Origin: Mycolicibacterium fortuitum subsp. fortuitum
Lineage (GTDB): Bacteria > Actinomycetota > Actinomycetes > Mycobacteriales > Mycobacteriaceae
Assembly (NCBI RefSeq): GCF_022179545.1
Contig: NZ_AP025518.1
Span: forward strand, 1,798,001-1,862,000
Length of the DNA stretch: 64,000 nucleotides
Direction: 5' to 3'
In this document: positions 56,636 to 64,000 of the stretch, piece after piece
How the letters are laid out: the number at the start of each line of letters is the position of its first letter
Numbering within the stretch: the first letter of the stretch is position 1
Position numbers and translations under genes: made by a program
The notes under the pieces: model-generated
Seen by the model: the letters and a program-made list of their open reading frames with translations, nothing else
Database searches by the model: none
What the model was told of the DNA's origin: nothing

Positions 56636-57544
56636 ATGACCGCGAGCGCTCGGGTCGGCGAGTTCGAGGAGTTGCGGCCACACCTGCTAGCCGTGGCCTA
56701 TCGCCTCACCGGAACCTTCGCCGACGCCGAGGACATCGTCCAGGACGCGTGGATCCGCTGGGAATCCAACCAGACCACCATCGCCGACCTGCGGGCCTGG
56801 CTGACCACCGTGGTGAGCCGGTTGGGGCTGGACCGGTTGCGTTCTGCTACCCATCGGCGCGAGGCCTATTACGGGGAGTGGCTGCCGGAGCCCGTCGTGA
56901 CCGGGCTCGACGCGAACGATCCGCTCAACGCGGTGGTGGCAGGCGAGGACGCGCGGTTCGCGGCGATGGTGGTGCTGGAGCGGCTCACCCCTGATCAGCG
57001 CGTGGCCTTCGTGTTGCACGACGGTTTCGGCGTGCCCTTCAGCGAGATTGCCGCAGTGCTCGGCGTCAGCGACGCCTCGGCCCGCCAGTTGGCCTCGAGG
57101 GCCCGCCGCGCGGTCGCCGACAACCCTCCGCCGTCCTCGCCCGACGATTTGCACAACCAGGTCGCGGGCGAGCTCATGGCCGCCCTGGCGTCGGGGGAGC
57201 TCGATGCCGTCGTCCGGCTGCTCCATCCCGACGTCACGTTCACCGGCGATTCCAACCGGCGCGCGCCGACCGCCGCCCGTGTCATCCACGGTCCGGACAA
57301 GGTGGCCCGGTTCATCCTCGGCCTGGCCAAGAAGTACGGTCCGAATTGGTTGGCGGGCAGTCAATTTGCTCTCGTCAACGGCCAGTTGGGCGTCTACACG
57401 ACAGGCGCCCCCGCCGGCGATGGGTACCCCGAGATGATGCCTCGGGTCACGATCTTCACAGTCCGTGACGGATTGGTCTCCGCGGTGTGGGACATCGCCA
57501 ACCCCGACAAGTTCACCGGATCCCCGCTGCGAGGTGCCCAGTGA
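56636..57544 (+). CDS. sigJ: ECF41 sigma factor SigJ
   Basis: 302 aa. Region 2 (LRPHLLAVAYRLTGTFADAEDIVQDAWIRWE) and region 4 (AFVLHDGFGVPFSEIAAVLGVSDASARQLASRARRAV), then a C-terminal SnoaL-like domain that acts as a built-in regulator in ECF41. The C-terminal NPDK motif is present; the linker DGGGK motif is replaced by a SNRRAP-like stretch. SigJ in M. tuberculosis is linked to peroxide response. Likely drives the AhpD-like gene at 58899. Confidence 0.92.
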   Translation: MTASARVGEFEELRPHLLAVAYRLTGTFADAEDIVQDAWIRWESNQTTIADLRAWLTTVVSRLGLDRLRSATHRREAYYGEWLPEPVVTGLDANDPLNAVVAGEDARFAAMVVLERLTPDQRVAFVLHDGFGVPFSEIAAVLGVSDASARQLASRARRAVADNPPPSSPDDLHNQVAGELMAALASGELDAVVRLLHPDVTFTGDSNRRAPTAARVIHGPDKVARFILGLAKKYGPNWLAGSQFALVNGQLGVYTTGAPAGDGYPEMMPRVTIFTVRDGLVSAVWDIANPDKFTGSPLRGAQ

Positions 57545-58038
57545 TGCCGAACGAACACGGAACTCTTTCACAGACCTTCAGCCGAATGATGTTCCGCGGC
57601 ATGGACAAGATGCGTCACCGTGATGCCTTCGACATCGGTGCGCCCACCGGATCGGATTTCACCGGATTCGAGAAGTACCGCCAGATCGTGTTGGTGACTT
57701 TCAAGAAATCAGGTGAGGCGATGCCCAGCCCCATCAACCACGGCGTGGCCGGCGGCAAGATCTATGTGCGCACGGACCCGTCGACCGGGAAGGTCAAGCG
57801 GATCCGCAACAACCCGAAAGTCCTTGTGGTGGCCAGCAATCTGCGTGGCAAACCCACTGGCCCCGTCGTTGCCGGCGTGGCACGTATCCTGCCCGAGGCC
57901 GAACACGCGCACGCCGAAGCGGTGATCGCCGCCAACTGGAGCGCGCCGATGAAGCTGTTCGAGCGCAGCCTGGACTACGGCAGCCAACTGGCCGGGATAC
58001 CAACGGCATACCTCGAGATCACGCCTGCTCAGGCGTGA
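57544..58038 (+). CDS. deazaflavin/PPOX-type nitroreductase family protein
   Basis: 164 aa from ATG 57544, overlapping the sigJ stop by one base (TGATG). DUF385/Ddn-like split-barrel: KYRQIVLVTFKKSGEAMPSPINHGVAGGKIYVRTDPSTGKVKRIRNNPKVLVVASNLRGKPTGPVVAGVARIL. These proteins use F420 or haem or flavin. Coupled to sigJ, so probably in its regulon or function. Confidence 0.82.
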   Translation: MPNEHGTLSQTFSRMMFRGMDKMRHRDAFDIGAPTGSDFTGFEKYRQIVLVTFKKSGEAMPSPINHGVAGGKIYVRTDPSTGKVKRIRNNPKVLVVASNLRGKPTGPVVAGVARILPEAEHAHAEAVIAANWSAPMKLFERSLDYGSQLAGIPTAYLEITPAQA

Positions 58039-58042
58039 GCCC

Positions 58043-58834
58043 TCACAGGACGTAGGGGATGAGAGCCTTACGGTCGGTGGGGTACTCGGGGAACTTTTCC
58101 TGGTACCAGGTGTGGGTGCCCAGCGCGCGGGGAACCAGGTTGCCTGCCGTGATCAGCAGGATGGCGACGCCGGGCAAGGCCCACGTCAGCAGTGCGAAGC
58201 CCGACCAGGCGACGATCTCTCCCAGATAGGCGGGGCTGGTGACGAAGCGGAAGCCGCCGCCGAACGGAATCCGATACTCGGCAGCACCCGGATTCTTCTT
58301 GTCCCGCAGGTTCCGCACGATCGACTCGGAGTTGACCAGCAGCGCGAAACCACACAGGTAGACCACCAGGCCCACCAGGAATCGTGGGTCGGTCAACCAG
58401 GCGGTGGTGTATTGCCCGAAGAAGTCGTGGCTGAACAGAGTTCCGTTGAGGTAGCCGTGCATGGAGGTGACGAGCATGCCCATCACGATCACCGAGACGT
58501 TGAACGTGCCGCGCTTGCCCGGAGCCTGACGGATGGCCAGCGGGAAGAACCAGCCCCGGTTGGCGTAGTGCAGCATCCAGATTCCGGCGAGCACCAACGA
58601 TGTCGGTTCGAAACGATGCGGCCCGGCCAGGTAGCTGATCAAGAACACCACGGTCGCGGGGATCTCCATCAGCCACCAGCCGAGCTTCGGGTTGAGGTTC
58701 AGGCCGAGTTTCGTCGTCGAGAACCGCCCATAGGAACTCTGCGCGAAGAAGCCGCCGATGATCACGAATGCGGCGAACGCGAAGGCCGCGGTCAGCACGG
58801 TGTCGTAGAACGTGTTGCCGGTGTACCAATGCAT
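58043..58834 (-). CDS. steroid 5-alpha-reductase-like membrane protein
   Basis: 263 aa, six to seven helices. C-terminal signature of 3-oxo-5-alpha-steroid 4-dehydrogenases (SPAYLGEIVAWSGFALLTW and THTWYQEKFPEYPTDRKALIPYVL). Likely reduces a steroid or lipid enone with NADPH. Convergent with the sigJ pair. Confidence 0.87.
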   Translation of the reverse strand: MHWYTGNTFYDTVLTAAFAFAAFVIIGGFFAQSSYGRFSTTKLGLNLNPKLGWWLMEIPATVVFLISYLAGPHRFEPTSLVLAGIWMLHYANRGWFFPLAIRQAPGKRGTFNVSVIVMGMLVTSMHGYLNGTLFSHDFFGQYTTAWLTDPRFLVGLVVYLCGFALLVNSESIVRNLRDKKNPGAAEYRIPFGGGFRFVTSPAYLGEIVAWSGFALLTWALPGVAILLITAGNLVPRALGTHTWYQEKFPEYPTDRKALIPYVL

Positions 58835-58898
58835 GGACGGTCCCTAGGTGAGCGGGTGATTTCTGTAACGTGTTCTACCACCCGGCCTCACCGCGTGA

Positions 58899-59486
58899 TC
58901 ACTCAGTGTCGGCCCACGGAACCCGGCAGGCATCGCCGGAGTTGAAGCCCTGCTCGGTGATCCCCAGAGCTGAGTACATCCGCGATCGCATGTTCTCCAC
59001 GCCGATCTGGTAGGTCAGTTCGATCACGCCGTCGTCGCCGAAGCGGCGCTGCAGATCGGCCACCTGCTCGTCGGTGACGGTGTGCGGGTCGGTGGTCATC
59101 GCGTTCGCATAGGAGATCGCGGCGCGCTCGTCATCGGTGAACAACGGCGAGCTGGCGTAGTCGTCGATCGACTTCAGCCGCTCGATGTCGAGGTTCTCCA
59201 GCCGCATCAGCATCGAGCCGAAGTCCACACACCACGAGCAGCCGACGGTGCGGGCGGTCCAGAACACCGCGAGCTCGCGGACCGTGGCGGGCAGTTTCTT
59301 GGAGCCGCCCTGCAACAGCATCTCGTGGACACCGTTGGCGACCAGCAGACGCGGATGGTGTGCGGCCACCGCGAACGGCTCGGGCACCTCGCCGAACTGG
59401 CGCTTGGCATACCAGTACATGGCGCGGGTCAGCAGGCCGGCTTGCTTGGGGGTTACGGCAGGGATTCGGGTCTTGGTCTCGGTCAT
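58899..59486 (-). CDS. AhpD/CMD-like alkylhydroperoxidase
   Basis: 195 aa. CMD domain with ARTVGCSWCVDFGS; Cys-x-x-Cys and Asp are the AhpD active-site elements, implying peroxidase or redox-partner activity. An ECF41-type promoter match lies just upstream of its ATG. CMD-family genes are the usual ECF41 targets, and sigJ is 1.4 kb away. Confidence 0.88.
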   Translation of the reverse strand: MTETKTRIPAVTPKQAGLLTRAMYWYAKRQFGEVPEPFAVAAHHPRLLVANGVHEMLLQGGSKKLPATVRELAVFWTARTVGCSWCVDFGSMLMRLENLDIERLKSIDDYASSPLFTDDERAAISYANAMTTDPHTVTDEQVADLQRRFGDDGVIELTYQIGVENMRSRMYSALGITEQGFNSGDACRVPWADTE

Positions 59487-59494
59487 ACCGGTTA

Positions 59495-59521
59495 GACGAG
59501 ATGACCCCTGAATGTGTGACG
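59495..59521 (-). promoter_or_regulatory. ECF41 (SigJ) promoter candidate
   Basis: Minus strand CGTCACA (59521..59515), exactly 16 bp, then CGTC (59498..59495). The remembered ECF41 consensus is TGTCACA-N16-CGTC: one mismatch. The start codon of the AhpD-like gene is 8 nt further on. Confidence 0.75.
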
Positions 59522-59547
59522 CCGAATGGCTCGAGAATGCAAAACGG

Positions 59548-59613
59548 GCGCCGACTCAGCGCTCAGATCGTGATTCCCCTCGAAAACACGATCTGAGCGC
59601 AGAATCGACGCCC
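59548..59613. repeat. long-stem hairpin repeat, copy 2 (sdh terminator)
   Basis: Perfect 14-bp stem GCGCTCAGATCGTG (59559-59572) and complement (59587-59600), extended by imperfect pairing outside (GGGCGCCGA with TCGACGCCC). Core arms and the right flank (GAGCGCAGA..GACGCCC) match copy 1 at 30556-30607. It sits between the sdhB stop and the AhpD-like start and may terminate the sdh operon. Confidence 0.85.
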
Positions 59614-59637
59614 GGTAAGCAGCGTCGGCAAGAAGAC

Positions 59638-60423
59638 CTAACGCGCGAACATCAGCGCACGCTTGACCTCCTGGATCGCCTGCGTCACCTGGATGCCACG
59701 CGGGCAGGCCTCGGTGCAGTTGAACGTGGTGCGGCAGCGCCACACACCGTCGACCTCGTTGAGGATGTCCAGTCGCTCGGCGGCCGCCTCGTCACGCGAA
59801 TCGAAGATGAACCGGTGCGCGTTGACGATCGCGGCCGGGCCGAAGTACGACCCCTCGCTCCAGTACACGGGGCAGCTGGTGGTGCAGCACGCACACAGGA
59901 TGCACTTGGTGGTGTCGTCGTAGCGGGCCCGGTCGGTGGCGCTCTGGATGCGCTCCTTGGTGGGCGGGTTGCCACTGGTGATCAGGTATGGCTTGACCGC
60001 GCGGTAGGCGTCGAAGAACGGCTCCATGTCCACCACGAGGTCCTTCTCCACGGGCAGGCCGCGGATCGGCTCGATGGTGATGGTGAGCTGCTTGCCCGCC
60101 TTCTTGGGCAGCAGGTCACGCATGAGCACCTTGCAGGCCAGCCGGTTGACACCGTTGATCCGCATGGCGTCCGAACCGCACACGCCGTGAGCGCAGGAGC
60201 GCCGGAACGTCAGCGTGCCGTCCAGGTAGCCCTTCACGTACAGCAGCAGGTTGAGCAGCCGGTCCGAGGGCAGGCACGGGACCCGGAAGCTCTGCCAGCC
60301 CGCGGCGTCGGGGTTCTCGGGGTTGAACCGGGCGATCTTCAGGGTGACCATGACCGCGCCCTCGGGCACGGGAGGCAGGGGCGGGTCGCCGGCTTCCGGC
60401 TTATCGATGACAGGTGCACTCAT
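59638..60423 (-). CDS. sdhB: succinate dehydrogenase iron-sulfur subunit SdhB
   Basis: 261 aa from ATG 60423. Fe-S ligands: CAHGVCGSDA (2Fe-2S), CILCACCTTSCP and CTEACPRG (4Fe-4S and 3Fe-4S). Passes electrons from SdhA flavin to the membrane quinone. 2 bp after the sdhA stop. Size close to M. tuberculosis SdhB (263 aa). Confidence 0.96.
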   Translation of the reverse strand: MSAPVIDKPEAGDPPLPPVPEGAVMVTLKIARFNPENPDAAGWQSFRVPCLPSDRLLNLLLYVKGYLDGTLTFRRSCAHGVCGSDAMRINGVNRLACKVLMRDLLPKKAGKQLTITIEPIRGLPVEKDLVVDMEPFFDAYRAVKPYLITSGNPPTKERIQSATDRARYDDTTKCILCACCTTSCPVYWSEGSYFGPAAIVNAHRFIFDSRDEAAAERLDILNEVDGVWRCRTTFNCTEACPRGIQVTQAIQEVKRALMFAR

Positions 60424-60425
60424 GA

Positions 60426-62180
60426 TCAGTACTTCCGTTCCATCGGCTCGTAGCGGGTCTGGACCACGGGCTTGTAATCGAGCCGGATGTCGGCCAGCAG
60501 TCCGGGGCCTTCCTTGTACGCCATGGTGTGGCGCATGTAGTTGGTGTCGTCGCGGTCGGGGTAATCCTCGCGGGCATGCCCGCCGCGGGACTCCTTGCGG
60601 TTGAGCGCGCCGACCACGGTGACCTCGGCCAGCTCCAGCAGGAAGCCGAGCTCGATGGCTTCGAGCAGGTCGCTGTTGTAGCGCTTGCCCTTGTCGTGCA
60701 CCGTGATTCGGCTGTACCGCTCCTTGAGCGCATGGATGTCGGTCAGCGCCTGCTTGAGCGTTTCCTCGGTGCGGAACACCGCGGCGTTGTTGTCCATCGA
60801 CTGCTGCAGGGCTGTGCGGATGTCGGCGACGCGCTCGTTGCCGTGCTCGGACAGGATGTCGCCGACCCAGCCGACCACCATGTCGGCCGGGTTTTCCGGC
60901 AGGTCGACGTGGTTGTGGTTGGCGGCGTACTCGGCGGCGGCGATACCGGCACGCCGGCCGAACACGTTGATGTCCAGCAGCGAGTTGGTGCCCAGACGGT
61001 TGGCCCCGTGCACCGACACACACGCGCATTCACCGGCGGCGTACAGGCCGGGGATGACGTTGGTGTTGTCGCGCAGCACCTGGCCGTGGACGGTGGTGGG
61101 GATGCCGCCCATGACGTAGTGGCAGGTCGGGTAGACCGGCACCAGTTCCTTGACCGGGTCCACACCCAGGTAGGTGCGGGCGAACTCGGTGATGTCGGGG
61201 AGCTTTGCCTCCAGCACGTCCTCGCCGAGGTGACGCACGTCGATGTAGACGTAGTCCTTGTTCGGTCCGGCGCCGCGGCCTTCGAGCACCTCGAGCACCA
61301 TCGAGCGGGCGACGATGTCACGCGGCGCGAGGTCGACGATGGTCGGCGCGTAGCGCTCCATGAACCGCTCGCCCTCGCCGTTGAGCAACCGGCCGCCCTC
61401 GCCGCGCACGGCCTCGGAGATCAGGATGCCCAGGCCGGCCAGGCCTGTCGGGTGGAACTGGTGGAACTCCATGTCCTCCAAGGGAAGTCCCTTGCGGAAG
61501 ATGATGCCCAGGCCGTCACCGGTCAGGGTGTGGGCGTTGGAGGTGGTCTTGTACATCCGGCCCGAACCGCCGGTGGCGAAGACGATCGCCTTGGCGTGGA
61601 AGATGTGGATGTCGCCGGTGGCCAGCTCGTAGGCGATGACGCCGGTGGCCACCGGGCCGGCCGGGGTCTCGGTCAGCGCGATGTCCAGTGCGTAGAACTC
61701 GTTGAAGAACTCAACGTCGTGCTTGACGCAGTTTTGGTACAGCGTCTGCAGGATCATGTGGCCGGTGCGGTCGGCGGCGTAGCAGGCCCGGCGCACCGGG
61801 GCCTTGCCGTGGTCACGGGTGTGGCCGCCGAAGCGACGCTGGTCGATGCGGCCCTCGGGCGTCCGGTTGAACGGCATGCCCATCTTCTCGAGGTCCAGCA
61901 CCGCGTCGATGGCTTCCTTGGCCATGATCTCGACGGCGTCCTGGTCAGCGAGGTAGTCGCCACCCTTGACGGTGTCGAAGGTGTGCCACTCCCAGTTGTC
62001 CTCTTCGACGTTGGCCAGCGCGGCGCACATGCCGCCCTGGGCCGCGCCGGTGTGCGAGCGCGTCGGGTACAGCTTGGTCAGCACGGCGGTGCGGACGCGG
62101 GGGCCGGCCTCGACGGCGGCACGCATGCCTGCGCCGCCGGCGCCGACGATGACGACGTCGTAGCGGTGTTCCTGAATCAT
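60426..62180 (-). CDS. sdhA: succinate dehydrogenase flavoprotein SdhA
   Basis: 584 aa. Dinucleotide site VVIVGAGGAGMRAAVEA; FAD-linking His in TRSHTGAAQGG; substrate site FGGHTRDHGKAPVRRACYAAD and HQFHPTGLAGLGILISEAVRGEGG; catalytic Arg in the same stretch. Complex II, succinate to fumarate. Order sdhC-D-A-B on this strand, the Sdh2-type operon (Rv3316-3319). Confidence 0.97.
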   Translation of the reverse strand: MIQEHRYDVVIVGAGGAGMRAAVEAGPRVRTAVLTKLYPTRSHTGAAQGGMCAALANVEEDNWEWHTFDTVKGGDYLADQDAVEIMAKEAIDAVLDLEKMGMPFNRTPEGRIDQRRFGGHTRDHGKAPVRRACYAADRTGHMILQTLYQNCVKHDVEFFNEFYALDIALTETPAGPVATGVIAYELATGDIHIFHAKAIVFATGGSGRMYKTTSNAHTLTGDGLGIIFRKGLPLEDMEFHQFHPTGLAGLGILISEAVRGEGGRLLNGEGERFMERYAPTIVDLAPRDIVARSMVLEVLEGRGAGPNKDYVYIDVRHLGEDVLEAKLPDITEFARTYLGVDPVKELVPVYPTCHYVMGGIPTTVHGQVLRDNTNVIPGLYAAGECACVSVHGANRLGTNSLLDINVFGRRAGIAAAEYAANHNHVDLPENPADMVVGWVGDILSEHGNERVADIRTALQQSMDNNAAVFRTEETLKQALTDIHALKERYSRITVHDKGKRYNSDLLEAIELGFLLELAEVTVVGALNRKESRGGHAREDYPDRDDTNYMRHTMAYKEGPGLLADIRLDYKPVVQTRYEPMERKY

Positions 62181-62183
62181 TGG

Positions 62184-62657
62184 TTAACCCCCAATATTCG
62201 GGTCGAAGGTGACCAGGACGTAGGTACCCAGAACCAACGTGAACCCTGTCGCCAGCAGAAGCAGCGAGTTCAGGTAGAACTTCGTGACGTTCTTACGGGC
62301 GTAGTCGCCGATGATGGTGCGCAGGCCGTTGGCCCCGTGGATCATCGCCAGCCACAGCAAAGCCATGTCCCAGATCTGCCAGAACGGCGAGGCCCAGCGC
62401 TGTGCGACGTAGTTGAAGTCGATGCGGTACACGCCGTCCTGCCACATCAGCATGATGAACAGGTGGCCGAGGGCGAGGAAAACGAGGGCCAGACCCGAGA
62501 ACCGCATGAACAGCCAGGCGTACTTCTCGAAGTACGGGATCCCGCGGGGACGACGGGGCGCACGCGGGTGGTCCAGCGCGGCGGGCCGGTCGTGCTCACG
62601 TTCCATCACCGGTGCCGGACGGCCCAGCCGAGACTCGCCCGCTCCTGGCGCGCTCAC
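62184..62657 (-). CDS. sdhD: succinate dehydrogenase membrane anchor SdhD
   Basis: 157 aa from GTG 62657; GTGA overlaps the sdhC stop. Three helices; LVFLALGHLFIM and MALLWLAMIHGANGLRTIIGDYARK are the haem/quinone-region motifs. Anchors complex II. Pro/Arg-rich N-terminus longer than in M. tuberculosis (144 aa). Confidence 0.93.
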   Translation of the reverse strand: MSAPGAGESRLGRPAPVMEREHDRPAALDHPRAPRRPRGIPYFEKYAWLFMRFSGLALVFLALGHLFIMLMWQDGVYRIDFNYVAQRWASPFWQIWDMALLWLAMIHGANGLRTIIGDYARKNVTKFYLNSLLLLATGFTLVLGTYVLVTFDPNIGG

Positions 62658-63070
62658 AGGAACCGCTCCGTCATGTGCATACCGAGAACTCCTAGTGCTG
62701 CGATGAGGACCACGGCAAACACGCCGACGGCGACCGCGAGCATCTGCCGCTGGTAGCGGGGGCCCTGCTGCCAGAAGTCGATGAGGATGACGCGGATGCC
62801 GTTCAGTGCGTGGAAGAGCACCGCGGCGACCAGGCCCATCTCCATCAATCCGACGATGGGCGTCTTGTACGTCTCGATGACCTCGTTGTAGGCCTGCGGG
62901 CTCACCCGGACCAGCGCGGTATCGAGGACGTGTACGAACAGGAAGAAGAAGATCGTGGCACCGGTAATACGGTGCAACACCCAGGACCACATTCCCGGGT
63001 CACCCTTGTACAGGGTGCGCCGACGGGTTTTCCTGGGTTGCGGAGCCGGCACCTCCGTCTGAGTACTCAT
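62654..63070 (-). CDS. sdhC: succinate dehydrogenase cytochrome b SdhC
   Basis: 138 aa from ATG 63070 with GGAGG 5 nt upstream; the ATG at 63088 lacks a ribosome site. Three helices: WSWVLHRITGATIFFFLFVHVLD with the haem-ligand His, and LFHALNGIRVILIDFW. First gene of sdhCDAB. Confidence 0.93.
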   Translation of the reverse strand: MSTQTEVPAPQPRKTRRRTLYKGDPGMWSWVLHRITGATIFFFLFVHVLDTALVRVSPQAYNEVIETYKTPIVGLMEMGLVAAVLFHALNGIRVILIDFWQQGPRYQRQMLAVAVGVFAVVLIAALGVLGMHMTERFL

Positions 63071-63199
63071 CTCGCCCTCCAACGTCATCGGTGGACGTTC
63101 GGGACTGCCTGTGTATTAGCCCCAAACCTCGGGGCGACTCTAAACCCATTTGTACTGGCGAAGGAATTACGGTTGAGCCGTTCTACCTCAAAATGCCGC

Positions 63200-63218
63200 A
63201 AAAGTTAGGCTTACCTAT
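63200..63218. promoter_or_regulatory. candidate IdeR iron box between sdhC and cdd
   Basis: 19 bp that match the mycobacterial iron-box consensus (TTAGGTTAGGCTAACCTAA) at 14 of 19 positions, including the core GTTAGGCT and ACCTA. It is 130 bp upstream of sdhC and 66 bp upstream of cdd. A -10-like TAAGAT lies beside it on the minus strand. Binding and direction of control are not known. Confidence 0.5.
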
Positions 63219-63283
63219 CTTACTGTGCGGGTCGGGAATTGGGGTTTCGGAATGCATTCAGAGCCTACGCCGGAGGTCCTCGT

Positions 63284-63682
63284 ATGACTGTAGATCTTGA
63301 TTGGAATCTGTTGCGGGACAAGGCAATCGAGGTTTCGGCCCACGCCTACGCGCCGTATTCGGGGTTTCCGGTCGGCGCTGCCGCTCTCGCCGACGACGGT
63401 CGCGTCGTGACCGGATGCAATGTGGAGAATGTCTCATATGGCCTAGGTCTCTGTGCCGAGTGCGCTGTGGTCTGTGCCCTGCATTCCGGAGGCGGCGGGA
63501 GGCTCCTCGCGCTGTCGTGTGTGGGCCCCGACGGCGACGTGTTGATGCCCTGCGGGCGGTGCCGGCAGGTGTTGCTGGAACACGGTGGTCCCGAGTTGCT
63601 CATCGACCACCGGAACGGCCCGCGGCCGCTCCACGAGCTGCTACCCGACGCCTTCGGGCCCGACGATCTGGAGCGCAGGTAA
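63284..63682 (+). CDS. cdd: cytidine deaminase
   Basis: 132 aa from ATG 63284 with GGAGG 6-7 nt upstream. Zn site CAECAV (catalytic Glu) and PCGRCRQ; substrate loop FPVGAAALADDGRVVTGCNVENVSYG. Deaminates cytidine and deoxycytidine for pyrimidine salvage. deoA follows 49 bp later. M. tuberculosis Cdd is 133 aa. Confidence 0.95.
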   Translation: MTVDLDWNLLRDKAIEVSAHAYAPYSGFPVGAAALADDGRVVTGCNVENVSYGLGLCAECAVVCALHSGGGGRLLALSCVGPDGDVLMPCGRCRQVLLEHGGPELLIDHRNGPRPLHELLPDAFGPDDLERR

Positions 63683-63731
63683 GTCCAAGTGGTCCAACAA
63701 CTCCGGGTTACTGGCGAGTAGGTTTACGTCC

Positions 63732-64000
63732 ATGCCTCGTCTCGACGCTCCGACTGTCATCCGGACCAAACGCGACGGCGGCGTACTGTCCGACGCCGCG
63801 ATCGATTGGGTGATCGACGGCTATACGCACGGACGCGTCGCCGACGAACAGATGTCGGCTCTGCTGATGGCGATATTTCTCAACGGCATGACGGTGGCCG
63901 AGACCACCCGTTGGACCTCTGCCATGGTGGCTTCGGGGGAGCGCTTCGACTTCACCGATCTGTACCGCCCGGGCTCTCCGGGCCGACCTGCGGCGCTGGT
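63732..64000 (+). CDS. deoA: thymidine phosphorylase DeoA, 5' part
   Basis: ATG 63732; 89 codons run to the window end. RLDAPTVIRTKRDGGVLSDAAIDWVIDGYTHGRVADEQMSALLMAIFLNGMTVAETTRWTSAMVASGERFDFTDL is the N-terminal helical domain of pyrimidine nucleoside phosphorylases. The phosphate-binding motif lies beyond the window. Salvage partner of cdd, as in Rv3315c-Rv3314c. Confidence 0.93.
   Translation, partial: MPRLDAPTVIRTKRDGGVLSDAAIDWVIDGYTHGRVADEQMSALLMAIFLNGMTVAETTRWTSAMVASGERFDFTDLYRPGSPGRPAAL

Noticed and set aside
60528..62756. 742-codon plus-strand open frame opposite sdhA/sdhD
   Set aside because: It is antisense to clear sdh genes, has a Val/Gln/Asp-rich composition typical of a GC-rich shadow frame, and shows no motif.

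Overview
The window is high-GC mycobacterial DNA, most likely from a fast-growing Mycolicibacterium. The gene order is broadly that of the M. tuberculosis Rv3365c-Rv3314c stretch (from memory; no search was run): sensor kinase/roadblock/DUF742/GTPase/mfpA, an old-yellow-enzyme reductase, folD/DUF3017, methyltransferase/metX/metC, icd, trpS/yihY, dacB1, a class-III aminotransferase, sigJ, sdhCDAB and cdd/deoA. Blocks not expected at the M. tuberculosis locus sit in between: an erm gene with a toxin-antitoxin pair and a flavin monooxygenase, a guanidinium exporter, a porin-like gene and a polyamine-type uptake/oxidation cluster. No rRNA, tRNA, CRISPR array or insertion sequence was seen.

Layout. 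0-6.3 kb: start of an unidentified gene, a Tat-exported FAD oxidase with an allene-oxide-cyclase-barrel-like partner, a divergent LysR regulator, a coiled-coil membrane protein, a nitroreductase and trmL. 6.5-11.6 kb: a conservon ending in mfpA, preceded by a 20-codon leader ORF. 11.6-19.4 kb: FHA/ABC exporter, two membrane proteins, an old-yellow-enzyme reductase, folD and a DUF3017 protein. 19.4-24.5 kb: resistance/stress island with erm (behind a probable WhiB7-type promoter and an RLR leader-peptide attenuator), a Phd/zeta-like toxin-antitoxin pair, TetR plus FAD monooxygenase, and HxlR plus an NTF2-like protein. 24.5-28.3 kb: methionine genes metC-metX-methyltransferase under a SAM-IV riboswitch and a 26-codon upstream ORF. 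28.3-39.5 kb: monomeric icd, hydrolase, xthA, MarR pair, trpS, yihY, an SMR exporter under a guanidine-III riboswitch, a nitronate-monooxygenase-like protein, a glycosyltransferase/TetR pair and a ferric-reductase-like membrane protein. 39.7-45.2 kb: dacB1, porin-like protein, AraC and MarR regulators, SMP-30-like protein. 45.3-56.6 kb: amine utilisation (aminotransferase, Lrp, aldehyde dehydrogenase, two FAD amine oxidases, cupin-XRE regulator, PotDBCA-like ABC transporter, cupin). 56.6-59.5 kb: sigJ (ECF41), F420-type reductase, steroid-5-alpha-reductase-like protein, AhpD-like protein behind an ECF41 promoter match. 59.6-64 kb: sdhCDAB, a candidate IdeR box, cdd and the start of deoA.

The strongest novel-looking signal is upstream of erm (20146-20296). 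An AT-rich element lies 3 bp above a -35/-10 pair whose expected start falls on the ATG of an 11-codon ORF containing Arg-Leu-Arg. After it come three mutually exclusive hairpins, the last of which takes in the erm Shine-Dalgarno. Other clear regulatory elements are the SAM-IV and guanidine-III riboswitches, an ECF41 promoter match at the ahpD-like gene, inverted operators at several regulator genes, and a long-stem hairpin repeat present twice, 29 kb apart.
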